Shown here in pieces: positions 33,330-48,700 of a stretch of DNA of 64,000 nucleotides. The position numbers and the translations under genes are program-made. The number at the start of each line of letters is the position of its first letter. Position 1 is the stretch's first letter. Location: assembly GCF_027887165.1 (NCBI RefSeq), contig NC_077230.1, positions 34,051,351-34,115,350 of the forward strand, written 5' to 3'. Source of the stretch: Monodelphis domestica (taxonomy: Eukaryota; Chordata; Mammalia; Didelphimorphia; Didelphidae). The notes below the pieces were generated by a model. It was not told the origin of the DNA, did not search any database, and saw nothing but the letters and a program-made list of their open reading frames with translations.

Positions 33330-36300
33330 GTAAGCTTTAACTATAAAATTGCTTATTTCATACATGTATGCCATTTTTCATCAATTTTATTTTTATTAAT
33401 TTGTTTTTCTCATCAATAAACATCAAATATAGAAAATATTAAATTATTAGGAATAATTCCCAAATTAAGATTAAGGAGTGTAAGTTTAACTGATAAATAT
33501 TTTTGATATCATAACTTTTAAAATAATTTCACAAAGGTGAGTTATAGCAATAAGGCACTATTTCCATTGATATTCTTGTCCTTGTTTAGTGAAAAATAAT
33601 ATGATAGAAGATGATCTAACCATACCAGATACCAAAGTGTATTATTATAAAGTACTTATCTTCAAACTAATCTATTATTGATGAAGAAAGAGTAGTGGAT
33701 CCGTGGAATAGAGTAGGTACACACAATATGCACAGTAGAAATGACTTTAGTAATGTTGTGTTTCTTACATGCAAAAATCCATATGTTAGGGTCAAGAACT
33801 CACTGGGTCAAAAACTGCTGAGAAAACCAGAAAGCATTTTGGCAGAAACTAGATGTAGACCAATGCCGCACATCATGTATCAAGATAAGGTCAAAGTGGC
33901 ATTCGATTTATGCATTCAGGGTAATGCCAGATTTAAATTAGGGGGAAAAGAATTATCAAATAAAGACAGAGAACATTATAGGAGGTGCAATGGATCATTT
34001 TCATTACCTTTAAAAGTTTTCCACACAAAACCAATATAGCTAAGACTAGAGGGAAAGAAGAAAAATGGGAAAAAATTTAAAGATCTGATTAAGGCCTCAT
34101 TTCTCAAAGATATAGAGCACTGGATCAACTTTATAAAGAATACAGGCTGTTCCCCAATTCATAGATCCTAAAATTATATGAATAATCAGTTTTCAGATGA
34201 AGAAATAAAAACTGTCTCTAGCCACATAAAAAAGCACTAAATCACTATGAAGAATACAAATTTAAACAACTCTTACTTTTCATGCCTATCAAATTTTCTT
34301 AACGAGACAGGAAAGGAAAATGAAAAATGTTGGAGGTGATGGGGGAATATTTGAGACACTAAGGTACAGATGGTGGAATTGTGAACTGATTCATCTATTC
34401 TAGAGAACAATGTGGACATATGATCAAGGAGCTATACAATTGTGCATATTCTTTGACTTGGCAATATCACGACTAAGACAGTATCCCAAAGAGATTAGAA
34501 ATTTTTAAAAGATGAAACAAAAATCCCTATATGTACAAAATAATTTATGGCACTTCTTTTTTGTGTTGAAGAACTTAAAATTTCAGGGATAACATTCAAT
34601 TGTGAAATGGCTGAAAAATTTGTGGTATGTGATTGCAACAATATTATTGTGCTACATGAAATGATGATTAAGATGATTTCAAAAAACCTGGAACACTTAT
34701 ATAGAACTGATGCAAAATGAAGGGAACAGAAGCAGAACACTGGGTGCATGAACAGCAATGCTATGCAATGATCAACTGTAAATGACTTTGCTATGCCCAG
34801 AAATACAAAGATTGAAAGACAGTTCTGAAGAACTGAAAAATGTTATCCACTTACAGTGGAAAAGGTGATGGAATCTAAATGCAGAGCAAAACATATTTTT
34901 TTTACTTTATTTTCCTTTTTTCCTGGTATGTTTTATTTTTCAACATGATGAATAAGGAAGGAAATATTTTTTACATGACTGCATATGTATAATCTTTATC
35001 AAATTGCTTACCTTTTTAATGAGGTTGGAGACCAGGGTGAGCAGGAAAGAATTTGGAACTTAAAATAGATTTTATATGTCCTTAGAAAAAATTTTAATCA
35101 TTAAAAATATTTTAATGTGCTTACATGCTGAAAGTTAGAAAGTTCAGCAAAATCATTGGTCTAGGGCAGACTGTAAACAGAGTCAGATATATAATTCCAT
35201 TGCAAAGCTAGAGTGACCAGGCCAACTGTACTGGGAGGAAATTTTATTTTTACTGTTGCTTCAGATGTTTTAGGCTTTCATTATTATTACTATTATTATT
35301 TTTGTATTTATAGGTGACAACGAACTGGGGCTTTGTACTTGTATCTTCTTTGATCCAGCAGATGAGGATGGAAAGGAACCAGGGGTTTTTATAACTGAAA
35401 TTATTGAAGGAGGTGCAGTTCACAAACTTGGATGGTGAGTTTGGTTTTGTAATTTTATAAGAATTGACTTTGTAGGGAGGATTTAACATCATTCTAAAAA
35501 GGGTTAATATTGTAAACATGGAAAGTGACTACACAAATAAAATCTCTGAAAAATACAGAAATATCAACTTTAAAAATATTGTCATGACCAAGCTAGTAAG
35601 GAAATGGAATTGGCTTGGAAACAAAGATTCTATAATTCCACTCCAACTAGGTCTGTAAACTGTGACTTTATTCTTGATCATTGAGAAGGTCTTTAATAAT
35701 TGCCATAATGAGCCCATTGTAAACATGTGCCCAGCTATTTCCAAATCAGGTCAAATTAACAAGTATTTATAAATCTATACCATTCCAGAACCTGTGCTCT
35801 CCATGAAGGGATATAAAGAAAGTGGGAAAATAGTTCTTGATTTGGAGAAATGAAAAACTGAATTGACTAGGCAACAAACAAATTACTATTGTGTGCAGAA
35901 AAGATCTATACTAAATAAATGTGAGAAAATCTGGGTGTGGGGGATACTTTGGTTGTATTAGAAAAAATGGTATCCATGAGACACTGGCAACTATCTTCAG
36001 AGATTATTGAAATTTGACTATACAATAAAATAATTCCTGAATTGAGAGAGGGCTTCCTAGATATAGGAATGTAGGAATATACATTTAAAATATTACTATA
36101 AACTGCCCAAAGTGAATCCTTGAGAAAGGAAAAAAATAAGAAATGCAAATAGGTTGCCAAATCATAACTTTAACCTTGTAAGAATTTACTATGCAACTGG
36201 GGTCAAATGGTACCCTCTATGTCCTTGCTCATGATGTAATTTTGGACTTTAAAATAGAATTCTTCCTGAGATGACACGCTGTTACATAGAACTGAAAGCA

Positions 36301-37631
36301 AAAAACGCCATCAGGCTTTCTGTTTCAAAGCCTGAGGCTCATTACTTCTTCATCCCCAACTCACTTAGCCCAGATGGTTTTAGAATTTTTTCCTGCTTCC
36401 TAGATTGTAACAGAATTGATTTCTTTAGCTGCCCATCCTGAATATCCCAAATAAATGGTGGAAATTTTCTCCTCTTAACCTCCCAAAGTTGTTTTCTTTT
36501 CCTCAGTTTCTATGATGACATTTATCTGTTTATTATCACCCAAGGTCTCTACAATAAAAATATCAACTAGAAGTTTCCTTCTGAATTATCGTCTCCTTAC
36601 TCAGTCTTCAGTCAGTGGGGCATTGTCTGATACCTCAGAAGAATCATTTGTTTTAGTTTCTGCAGATCCTATTGACTTTCTGAAGAATATTAAAATTGAA
36701 ACAATACTCTGATAATTGTTTGTAGGAGGGCATCTGTGTTTGTGGATGATTTCTCTTGGATCCTTCTCACTGTGTTTTCCAAGATCTGCCAAAGTCCTTT
36801 CCTTTTTCAATCTCATTTCATTATTGAGACTTAGCCAGCTGGAAAGGCTTGGAGTACAGACCCAGTAATGAACACTAATCATCCTTGAAGCCTACTTAAA
36901 AAAAAAAAATATTCAGGGATGAATCCCTGGAAGAATCCCCAGACAAGCTGCACGGTAATGAAATTATTGAGACACACCAGCCCTCTAAGTCTTCTGATTA
37001 ATTTGTAGAGAAGTGGTGACTGAAAAATTTGTAAGTGGCAGCCATTATAGTAATGGTATGATGAGTCATTGAAGTCTATCTCTTAAATTAGTACCATATC
37101 TTCTAATCATACACATGCATTGGACTTTTAGGTCATAAAAATCTTCAATGTAATTTTAATTACTATGCAATTCTATTTTTCAGTATCCGTGTATTTGACC
37201 AGATTATTAAAATAGGTGACATCAATCTAATTGGATTGGATGAAGCAGAAATCGTCTCTACTTTTAAAAAAATGGACGATTCTCCTTTCCAGTAAGTAAA
37301 TTTTCCCACATTTCTTTAAGATGCAGAGATTGCTAGATCATTGTTTTTGATTTGGAAATTTCTTTAGCAATGTGTTCAAACAGAAAAATTGGGGAGAAAG
37401 ATAGCCTAATTAACATGTTTAAATAATTTCTCTTTTTGACTTCTTTTGCTAGGAAATGACCCTCTTTTTTTCTGTTCAGCAGTTCACAAGACATTTTAGG
37501 ACCCATTTGCACCTTCCTTTCTGAATACTCTATCACATCTCAAGCAAACCCTTAATTTTCGTTTGCATTTATTTTTAGTTAATGAATTTTTATTTTCTTG
37601 GCAAATAATGCTCCTTGAACCTGAAGAGGTT

Positions 37632-37662
<31 letters not shown>

Positions 37663-39751
37663 GTAAGAATGACAGCTTAGCTGAATTTCCCCATTCTGCT
37701 TTTTGCATGGCTATGTCTTAATCCAAAGTACATAAATTAAATGTGGATATTTTGTACCTAGGATTGAAATTGGCCGCGAACCACCTGAAGTCAAGTCAGA
37801 ACTTATCGAACTCCTCGAGTTGTCAGAGGAAAGGAAGAAATATTTTATGGATTCGCTCATAGTACAGGTATTATGTGAACCAAATAAAAAAGTGCAGAAA
37901 CGCAAAATTCTTTCTTTTTTATCATAACAATATTAAAATAAAATTTTTGTTCTTTAAAACGTTTCCTTTCCTACTCTTGAGTAACTTCATCTTAATTTAT
38001 TACATACTTTTTTATTGTTGCTCTTTTATGCAATTTTATCAATGTCTCTGAGATTTCCATTCTAGTCTTCTCTGATGCACTCCAACCTTCACCACTGAAT
38101 TATCATTTGTAGTATAGAGAATGAATTAAGCAAAACTGAACAATAAATACAGCAACTGAATCTGATAGTTTTTGCTCCTTTCTGAACAACGGAGATATAT
38201 ACATGTGTGTATGTGTATGTATATTTTTATATCTCTAGCTTTTGTCCCAGTCTAAGATTTTCCATTACAATTAGTCAGAGGATGGCAATCTTTTAATGCT
38301 GCTTTAATTTACCTTAGTTTTAAAGAGCCTTCTGTTTCTGCTTACTTTACATTATTTAATATGGGTTTTTTTAATGTCTTGTAGAATTCTTATTGTTAAT
38401 TTCAAAAACTTAATAATATCTCATTATATAATATATCACAGCATTTGTTCAGGTTTTCCCAAATTAACGGACACTTTGTATTCAGACAAAGAATGTGTAA
38501 GTGTACACATATTCCCTTGATTTCCTGCCTTTGATGACTTTGGGGTTTCACTTCTATTCTAGTTGCATTGATTTTGTTCATGTTAAATCTTTCTCAGTAG
38601 TGCAAAATTTCTATTTTTTCTTTTATTATGATCACAAACCCCCTAGTTTTTTACCATCAATATGCCTCACAAATATTGGTCTAAGAGGTCTTATTCCTGT
38701 TGTTTTTCTAATTTTGAATGCTGTATGGGTATTAGTTGATATTAAGGTTGTATATGCAACTTGAATACATTATGGTAAATTATATAGCCCTTTCCTATTC
38801 AAACCTTAATTTGTATCACATGATTTCCAGTTTTTCTCAGGCCTTCCAGAATACAGAATCCTTCCTCTCTCATTTTTGTTTTTGGGTTTTTGAACCCCTG
38901 GATTTCCGAGTTAATTATCTTCTGGGACTTCCTCATGGTAGAATATTTTATGAACTCTTAATTATTGTCAAGTAATCCTGAGTAATTTTATTAATTTTGA
39001 AGGTTCAGTTTGAGGACCAGTTAATTTTAGACCTCTTTTATTATTCTCGTTTTTAACATTTCCATTAAGATTCCTTTTCACAACAATCTCTGACCAACAA
39101 TCTTTTTCCTTATGTCTTTCTGTATCCTATCTCTAAGGCTTTCCCCAAAATGCTGGTCTACAAATCTGTAAGCCCCTGGAGGTGAAGGAATGTTTTATCT
39201 TTATATCCCCAGGACAACACACGGGCTTGCACTTTTTAGATGCTTAAGATATTATGATTGAATTAGTTGCTCATGTTGTTATGCTGATGCATAAGCAGGC
39301 TCTAGCTTTTTATTCTGTGCTATTTAGCTAGATGTTTTGGCAAACCCTTTAAAATGTTTTACTATAATTTTGAAATGCCCATCCTTCCTCTAATAATGAT
39401 AATGTCTTTGGAAGAAAGATCAAAGAATATATTTAATCTTTCAAAGTGTGTATATGGGTATATTGGTATATATTTCATTTTGCAAAAAGTATAAAAGTAT
39501 TTACTACTGCCTCCTTAAAACCTCTTTCTTATCCAATTATGAAATCTTTAAACATTAGCACATTAGGAGAGTGGATTTTGTTTGTTTATTTTAAGCATGT
39601 TCTTGAGATTTCTTAGCTTTAGGCCTATATTGTAATTACACTTTCTAAACATTTTCTCCATTTAAAGGAAAAAATTGGAGATATCACTATTGTGAGAGGA
39701 CAAACAAGTATTTGTAGAAGTCCAAGAGTACCATGGTACTGGATGGCCAGG

Positions 39752-39783
<32 letters not shown>

Positions 39784-42700
39784 TATAGGTATAAAAATAT
39801 ATATGTAAGCTTTTATTGAGTATGTAAACTAGTGGTTTTTTTAGACAAAACTTAGTGAAAGATTAATAATAATATAAAAATATACTTTTGCCTCTAAATT
39901 CCATTTACTGGGAAGATTTCCATATTGGAGACTCAATTTAAAAAATGTATATATTCAGTGGGTTTTTTGGATAATATTTTCCTGATGAGGAATAGCCTCA
40001 TCATTTCTGGCTCATAAATATATAGAATGAAATAATATAATGCATTAAAATAAGTAAATATCAGGAATAGAAGAAATCTGGAAACATCTTGATAAACTTT
40101 GATGTAAAGCAAATAGAACAGATAAAAACAAAAACAAAAAGAATGTTTTTTTAAACTTTACCTTCTGTCCTATAATTGAAGCTAAGTGTCAGTTCCAAAG
40201 CATAAGAGCAGTAAGAGCTAGGCATTGGGGTCAAAAGACCAGCCCAGGGTCACATAGCAAAGAAGAACCTGAGGCCAGATTTGAATGCAGGACCTCCCAT
40301 CTCCAGAATCTCTCTATACACTCAGCCAATTAGCTGTTCATGAGAATATATTTTTTGTGAATTAAGACAAAAAAAGATCTAGAGAGAGCAATGGATAAGC
40401 AAAAAAATGTTAGGCAGAAGAATAGATTTAAAAATGTTATTTTAGAGTGTTTAACTGACTCCCTATTATGTAAATTCATGTTCAACATAAATAGCACAAA
40501 AAGGCTAGAGTCTCCTAAGCATGATGATTGTTCCTTAGTTCCTAAAAGTGTTGAATCAAGCATGAAACTCCCTAGGTTTCTTCAAATGCACAATATATTT
40601 TAGACTCTTCATACATCTAGTGATAATGTCCAGTTCTGATTGTATCTCTCCAGGACTTCTTAAATATTGACACTGTTTTAGTGAAAAATTCAGAGTTTTT
40701 TGCACTCATTGCTTTCTAGCATTATTGAACATATAGAAGGATGAATTTTTTCAAATATCTATGGTCACTACAAGATAGATGCAAAGTTAAGACAGTGTAG
40801 TTTCCTAGAGTCACAACTTATTGTCATATTGTTGTTCAGTTGTATAATTCTTCCTAGGACACTCTTCAGAGTTTTCTTGGCAAAAATACTAGAGTGGTTT
40901 GCTATTTCCTTCTGTAGCTCATTTAACAGGTGAGGAAACTGAGGCAAACATGATTAAGTGACTTGCCTAGTGTTACACAGTTAATAAGTGTTTGATTTGA
41001 TGACTGAATTTTAACTTAAAAGATGAGACTTTCCTTACTCTAGGCTTGACACATCCAGTGTGCCACCTACCTATCCTTGCTGCCATTAATATTCACATTT
41101 TGAGTTGGATTACCTAGAGAAAAGAGTAAAATATAACTCAGCTGTGTGCCTGTGATATCAAATAGGCATAGGAATTTCCCAAAGAAGTATAACAGTGACA
41201 GTTGTAAAGTTTAAAATTAGCGGTTGGATGATGATTATATGAAATTATGTGATTGCCAGTACTTATTACAACTTGAGTCAGAATTTATTTACAAATAGAG
41301 AGGAAACAATAAAGAAGAGAAATGTAAGGGGGATGGAGGAGTTATCTATCCTATCAATCTAAATGCTTTTCTCTGGGTCTGCTTAATCCAGGAAGAGATT
41401 AATTAGCTCTAACCAGGAACCTTGCAGCCTCCTCCAAGATGGAAGTTAGGCTCTCTAAAATCTAGGAGAGGGATCAGCCTTTTACTCACCCAAGGGAATA
41501 ATCCTAGAGTCAGAGTCCAATTAGAAGCGTAGTTCCAAACCCATGATCCAAGCAAGTCTCCAGCAAAGCTCCCTTGAAGACTATGTAAGACTATCTCCAG
41601 AAGACAATCTCTTCAGACTATCTTCTCAAAGACAATCACTCTGCCCTAAAGAAGTTCAGGGTTTGCTTTTTATGGTGACTTCTTGTCCCCTCCCCTCTTC
41701 TCAGGGGTCAGTCACAGTTTCCAAATTGTCTAGCCCTGCCCATGGGGCAGTATGGGTAGGATCAACTTTTCACCTTCTGAAGGTTAAATTCTCATCAAAA
41801 AGCTTCACAGATTCCTGGCTGACTGAGGTGTGAATTCTCTAAGTACCTTGCTAGATTCTCATCTAGTACTAAGTATGGTGTTTAATCTTTTGTTGGTTCA
41901 ATTTAAAAGGAGACAAAGGAGAGTTAATCCTCTTTTTCCATCTAGTGAAGGTACTAAATAGGGGTACTTAATAGTGTTAACTCAGGATAGACAGTAAAGA
42001 ATTCCCTTTACACAGGATACTGGGGTCCAGAGTATTGGGATGATGCTTTGTCCTCTCCCTTTCCATTAAGGTCTTTCCTGTTTTCGACCTAAGCATGTAA
42101 TGACTACTTTAGTCTTGGGGAGACCAGACCACTTGAAGGAAAGATCAGGCATTTCTCTCAGTCTTTGCTTCCTTTTGCCTCTACCCAGTAGCTCCAAGGA
42201 AAATTGAACAGAAAAATTTGGTCAAATACGGAAGTGCAAAAGTACTTGATCTACTCTGTGAGACAGCTATGTATTTCCTCTTCATAAAACATAGGCTTAA
42301 TAAACACAGGGTCTGAATGCAGTTCAGGCTCTCTGGACCTCTGAAATTCAGAATGTAGATTTTATGCAGAACACAATAACCTCAAGACTGATGTTGGATT
42401 ATTTATGTAGGACAGGCAGTTAGAGGTTCAAGTTTGCTGAATTGAGCCCTAAAGATCTTGTGTCCACATGGAAAAAGCTGCCAGACTCTTAGAGTGGGGA
42501 GGACAGCCCATCCTCCTTCTGTTCAGGAGAGAATTATTTGCCAAATGCCCTACAGTCATGATGGTACACCTATGGCACATGTGCCAAAGATGGCACAGAG
42601 AGACCTCTCTGTGGACACACATATGCCTTCCATGGAAGAGTTAATTACTTGAAAGGTAGAAGAACTTGGGGTAGGGGGACTGCTCCCTTCCCCTCTCTCC

Positions 42701-45700
42701 ACTGTGCATCCTTACCCCTCAGTACTCACTCCCATTCCTGAGTGGAGTGCTCAGGCTACTCTCCTCTCTTTCTCCCTCCCCTGTCTGAGTAAGGGCAGAG
42801 GACACTTGGTTGCTGGGTGGCATGGTCTCTAAAAGGTTCTAAAAGGTTTGCCATCACTATCCTAGAGCCTTTTTGGTGAACCTATAGCAGGTGGGCTGGA
42901 GGGGCTGCTCCCTTCCCCTCTCCATGTGCGCAAGGACAATTCTTATATCACTTGCCCCTCAGCCTAGCAGTCAAATGGGAACATTTCCTCCTTCCCCTGT
43001 CTGGAGTAAAGTCAGTTGTTCTTACATGCATCATAAGGGTTTCAGTTTGATCACTTGCTCTCTAAAAGTTTTGCCATCACTGCCCTGGAGAATCAAAGGA
43101 GGAGATGCGATAACACCCCCCACACACATACCTCCTCCTGTCACAGGGCTGGGACAGCTCTGAGCATGTTCCATCTCCATTATCATGACATGACATTATC
43201 ATGACAGGCAGATAGACAGGCAGACATAGTGCAAAATTCATTATTCACATTTCTTCTAAATGCAAGTTTAGGCCTTTCTTGCACCTCTAATATGAGAAAA
43301 ATCACAATTCAAGTGAGCTGTGATTACTTTTGATACAGTGATTGGGAGAATCATGTGGCATAATTTTGGAGTTGTGTGTTTTTATTTTATCTTTAGAGCT
43401 CATTAAATAATATTTGAGTAAGTAGAGATATAGGCTAGATGTATAATTTCATTGAAATAGGGAATACTCATGTGTATAGTTAGAAAATCTTGAAACCCTA
43501 CTACATTACCCAGAATACTTTTCCCTTTGTGCACATTTGAGTCAATTCACATAACTGTTTATAAGTTCTGTAGCTCCTCTCAATTGCTCTCTTCTTTCAT
43601 GACTGGTCCTGGGTATCGGTAGTTCTTTTATTTTAGTTATTAATTAATAAAAGTTTAAAAATAAAATTTATAGAATATTAATTTTAATCTTTACATTTTG
43701 GTTTACCACAAAGAGAATTTTCAAATATTTTTTTAAGATAGAATAGATAAATTTTTTCAAGCATGCTTTTCTGCCCGCCCACCTGCTTTCCCCACCATCT
43801 GCTTGAACCAGCTCTCCTCCCACTACTGCTGCTGCCACCCACCACCAGATCTTAGCAGTGGTTTCTCCTCCCCCTGCATGCTCTTGGGAAGAGTGCTCAG
43901 CTGCAGTCTCCCACTGCTATTTCTGATTCAAGTTTCTGCACAGAGGGTGAGATTCCCCAATTTTTGGCCAGTCTTTTCCCCACTCCAGGTGGGTTTTTGA
44001 GCCTGTGCTAGCCATTTTTCAGTGAGGAAAAGTGACACCATGCTATTCAGCCCCACCCCCTTCTAGTTTATAAGCTGAATTTCTTAAACTGACCCTTGGC
44101 ACCCGGCTTGCAACTCAGGATTTTTTTCACAGGAAAGGGGACCCCTCTGCTGTTTTTATTTTTTGAGGGCACAACACAAATCAATGGATTTTAGATTTTA
44201 TTTTTTTCCTTCCTACCCCAAACATCGAGGACTAATCTTTCTTTCATATGAAAATATGCTATTGTTCTCCCTTGAAGTTTTGCCCTTCTTTGAGTTTACT
44301 CTTTAAATAAAATCCATTCATTCTTCCCTTTTTTTTTTTTTGGAGGAAAAATGCTTTTACAAAGCATGCTAGGAACTCTCACAGAACAGTTTGAATTGCT
44401 TGATCTCTAACTAGTGCATATTAGTTCTTGTTTTTTTTTTTTACTAGCAGTTTGTATTTGCACTGCATATTTTCCATTTTGTTTGCTTCTCAAGAATATG
44501 CAACAGGCTAGGGGGCAGCTGGGTAGCTCAGTGGATTGCAAGCCAGCCCTAGAGATGGGAGGTCCTAGGTTCAAATCTGACCTCAGACACTTCCCAGATG
44601 TGTGACCATGGGCAAGTCACTTGACCCCCATTGCCTAGCCCTTACCACTCTTCTGCCTTGGAGCCAATACTCAGTATTGACTCCAAGAAGGAAGGTAAGG
44701 GTTTAAAAAAAAAAGAATATGCAACAGGCTAGACTGCTTAAATTAGAGACCAAACTGAAATATTCTGACAAAGTGTTATGGGGTTCAGATGTGTACCCCT
44801 GGGGTTCAGGAAGGATACCTTTGGCAAGAATGCAAGACTCCAAAATTTAGCTTAAAAACAAAACGAGAAATTTATTAGTTTAGGAGGCAATGTTGAGAAT
44901 GGCCAGGAGGATAGCAAGGTGGAGCAGCAAGATGGGGAGCAGTTCCTTGGGAAGACAGCATGAATGGAAAGGCTGCTACCCTGAGGACAGTATAGATGTA
45001 AAAGCTGTCCCCCCAGACGACATCAGTTCTGGAGATTTTATACTCTTTACAACAGATGCTATGTCATGGTGTGGACATGACCTAGAGTGTTAATAATCAC
45101 TCAGGCATTTGGTGGGGTTGAGTTGGTCATCTGACTTGGGTCTGCCTGGAGGCATAAAGATTCCTTAACAAAAAAATATCTTGAGATATAGCCTGATAGG
45201 ATCTAGGTGTAGCCTGGAGGTGTGTCTCTCTGTCCAAAATAGTTTGCCTGAGTTTCTCGGGGTACAGTGCCCATGTCAAAAGTTTTGATATTCTTAAATA
45301 TTCTCAACACACAGAGTAGAGAATTCTGCCCATTGCTTCTATCAGAAATTTCCGAGTTCTGACAAATGAAGTGCAAATAGTTAATAAATAGTGCGGAGGG
45401 GAATGAACTTTAAAAAGAGATCTGGAAGTTTATTGTTTCCTAACTACTTTAATTTATTAAACTCCAGGAGAGTAAAAGAAGTCTATTGGAATTGGAGAAA
45501 AGGATTTTTGACGTCCCTGACTATGTCTTTGTTACGCTTATTTTATTTGCTGATTGCTTGTGTTAAGAGTTAATTTTTTTAAAGATCATATGTTAATCTA
45601 ATCAATATCTTTCTGATATACTGAATCATTTCAAGCTAATGTTTTTGCCTATTAGATATATTCTATTATATTGATTTTTGTATTTGTACCTTTCCCCTCT

Positions 45701-48700
45701 GACTGTACTGAAGAACATCATTATGAAAGCCCATAAACACCTTTTTCAGTGGCAAAATCATAACTCATTAGGGGTGTGCTGCATTTGTCTCATAGATAAT
45801 GATGGATGGACTTCATCAAAACTGGTTACAACTTGTATACAACCTTTAGAGAATTTAATGAGCTAAGAATTTCAATTGCAATTTTAAGAGGTCTACAGAA
45901 ATTACTTTAGATATCTAGGAGATTTCTGGAATGATATTTAAAATATATATGCATACATATATTTTAAAAAATGTTGAACTAAAAGGTAGAGAACCAAATA
46001 GATGTTCCTACCTAGCCTAGAAAGGCTAAGTGACTTGCCCAAGTTAATACAACTAATTAGTGGAAACTAACAACTAGGTTCTAGAACTAGAACTTGAGTC
46101 CAAATCTCTTTAATTCCAAGATGGTTTGATTGCCAGTTGTATGAAACTGCTACCTTTTCTTCTACAGTGACCTGAAATTTGTTATTGGGGCACTGAAAAT
46201 ATTAATAGAAGAAGATCAGGGATGTAGAAAAAACATCCAAGCTATCTTTGAGCAGGTAAGACAGCACAGTTCCTCCCCATTAATCAAGTTTTATTGAATG
46301 TTAGTTGTGTTCACAGTGATAAAAGTGGTGGAAAGCAAAGCAGTCAGTGAGAATGGTGCCCATAATAATGCATGAAATAAATGCTTCCTATTTCATTCAT
46401 CCATTCTTTTGATCAGTCAAAACAAAACTTTTCAATCTTACTTAAACTCTTCTTGGCCTAAGAGGACTGCTTTATGATAGGTGAATTGACCAAAACTCCC
46501 ATATCACTACTCTCTGCCTACTTCTACTTATCACTCTTTAGAAAATCCAGTATGGAAATCATTTGGGAACCCCAGCCTACTACTACTACTAATCCATGAA
46601 TTGTGTCTACTTGATCAAGAGAAAGGATCATCGGCTGGGGTATCCTTCTTCCTTGCTTCCCTTACTCCGTTGCAGCTATTAACTACTCTTAGGTCTTAAG
46701 ATGTGAATCAGTAACTTTCTTCCTTCTGAAGTGAAGAAGGCCCACCAGGCTTTTTTTATTATTATTTTCTCTGTGAATGTGCCTCTGAAGTCTGCTAGAA
46801 TGTAGGCCTTACAATCGATTTCCCCTACTTTTATGCTATCATTGTAACTACTAATTGAAGTACCTCTGGATGTGTGCAAAATGCTGCTAAGCTCTGGAGT
46901 TATAAATAGAAAAAATGAAACATTTCCTGATCTTGAGACACTCTTACTCGATACTCTAAGTGGAAAGTACAACATTTAAAATAAGGTTCAGCTGAAGCAC
47001 AAGATGGAATGCTTCAGAAGTCCTGGGGTCTCAGTGGTAGAATGGATGGAATGGATAGCAAGCGCCATTTGGCAATGATTTCACAAAGATTAGTTAGACT
47101 GGTTCTGCCATCTATCACATCAGTAAATTCTTTTTGTATTTGAGGATTAAACCCAGTGTCTCGGTCACATATTATCAAGGCTTTCCTGTTGTTATTGGAT
47201 AAAGTCTAAACCCAGTACCTTCCATATTCTGACACCAGAGGGTTCCATACTTAATTCCCAGAGTACCATGACATAAATTTTTTATTATATATATATATAT
47301 ATATGCATATATCTATATCTATATCTTTGTAGTCATATAAATCTTATATACCCAGAGCTTAGCTGAGGACGAGAAGACCAGACATGGAAGAAGCTCTTAG
47401 TAGTGAATATCATTTTTCCTTTTTTCTATACACATGTAAATCTGTGTGTCTGTATATACATATATATGCACATAAATGCATGCACACATTTATTTATATA
47501 TGTGTATGTGTGTATGTGTCGATATCTATACCTCTATCTAAGGCCAGGTTACTTACTCATCAGACCTGCCCTAACATTCTTCTAGTTTGCAAAAGGGCTT
47601 GTCACTGTAATTTCTCAGCTATTATGGTATTTCCACTGACTGTTTTTGAACATCTCTTGGAGTCCATTTTACTAAATTATACTCCTCCTAGAAGCAGAAA
47701 CTGTCTTTCCCCCTGTATATACAGAACTATGCAGGAAGAGAGGCTTCATTTTGTAGTGTTAGGAAGTGATATGTATTGAAGTGGTCCCCCTGATGTCCAT
47801 CCTGGATGTCTGAAGCTCACCAGGTCAGTAACATCTTACTGCTTTTGGCAGCTTCCTGCAACTAAATGGCAGTGAAGGTGTCACCTTGCCTTGAAAAACA
47901 CAATTCTTAGCTGGGAGAGCTTTTAAGCTTTGGATTCTATCCCTAACCTCATTCCTATCTACATGATATCTCTTTCCCTCTTCCCATTCCCATCCATGTC
48001 CCCATCTCAATTCCCAAACCTATCCCTGTCTCTAATCTCATGTAAATCTCTCGTCCTATCCTGATTGGTTTTATTCAATAGCTACTAGTCATGGAATTTG
48101 TGCATATGTTTTTGAATGTAATAGATCTTAAGGGGTCATTTGAGAATAAAGAGGTCAGATAAGTGGCTAGCAGGAATAAATGAGATGGGTGATTGTGACT
48201 GTTGGAGAGGAACAGGATTGAATAGCGTGTAATTAATAGATTTATGTTGGTTCATTTGGTAAATTTCAGGCTAACATTTTTCAAGAGAAATATAAAGACA
48301 TGAACACATACAAAGTGAATATGGAACAGAAACCTGAAGAATCAAATAAAGAAGGCACATTTTTACCATTGGCCCCAGAAGAAGAATTATTACTAGAACA
48401 ATTTAAAATAAAACCTAACGAGATAAAAAATGAAGATTTATCACCAGGGCAATTATTAGCCCAAGGGGATTTCAATTCAGGTAAGACATATATCCTTGCT
48501 CAAAACATTTGACCCTAAAGTTTTCTGATAGAAAAGAGAAATTTGCAACAAATGTTTCCATCACTCACCGAATCTCTGGTGTCTATTCCTTTTCCCTTCA
48601 TATCTCTAATAATGAGAATGCTAGCTGCTTTATAAGGCTTTCTCAACTATTGGTGATCCCTCTCTTGGTGATTGAACTATATGGGACCTTGGAAATATTC

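Noticed and set aside
33695-34036. 114-codon + strand open frame
   Set aside because: Lies inside an old L1 fragment in intron 1, with no domain and no matching splice phase.
43740-44170. Possible CpG-island promoter or gene in the GC-richer block
   Set aside because: CpG is scarce and no exon structure or motif could be shown.
44512-44712. tRNA gene
   Set aside because: The A- and B-box-like motifs belong to a tRNA-derived SINE with poly-A and target duplication.
47384-47779. 131-codon + strand open frame
   Set aside because: Built from a TA/CA-rich repeat and an old relic in intron 6; not conserved as an open frame in copy B.
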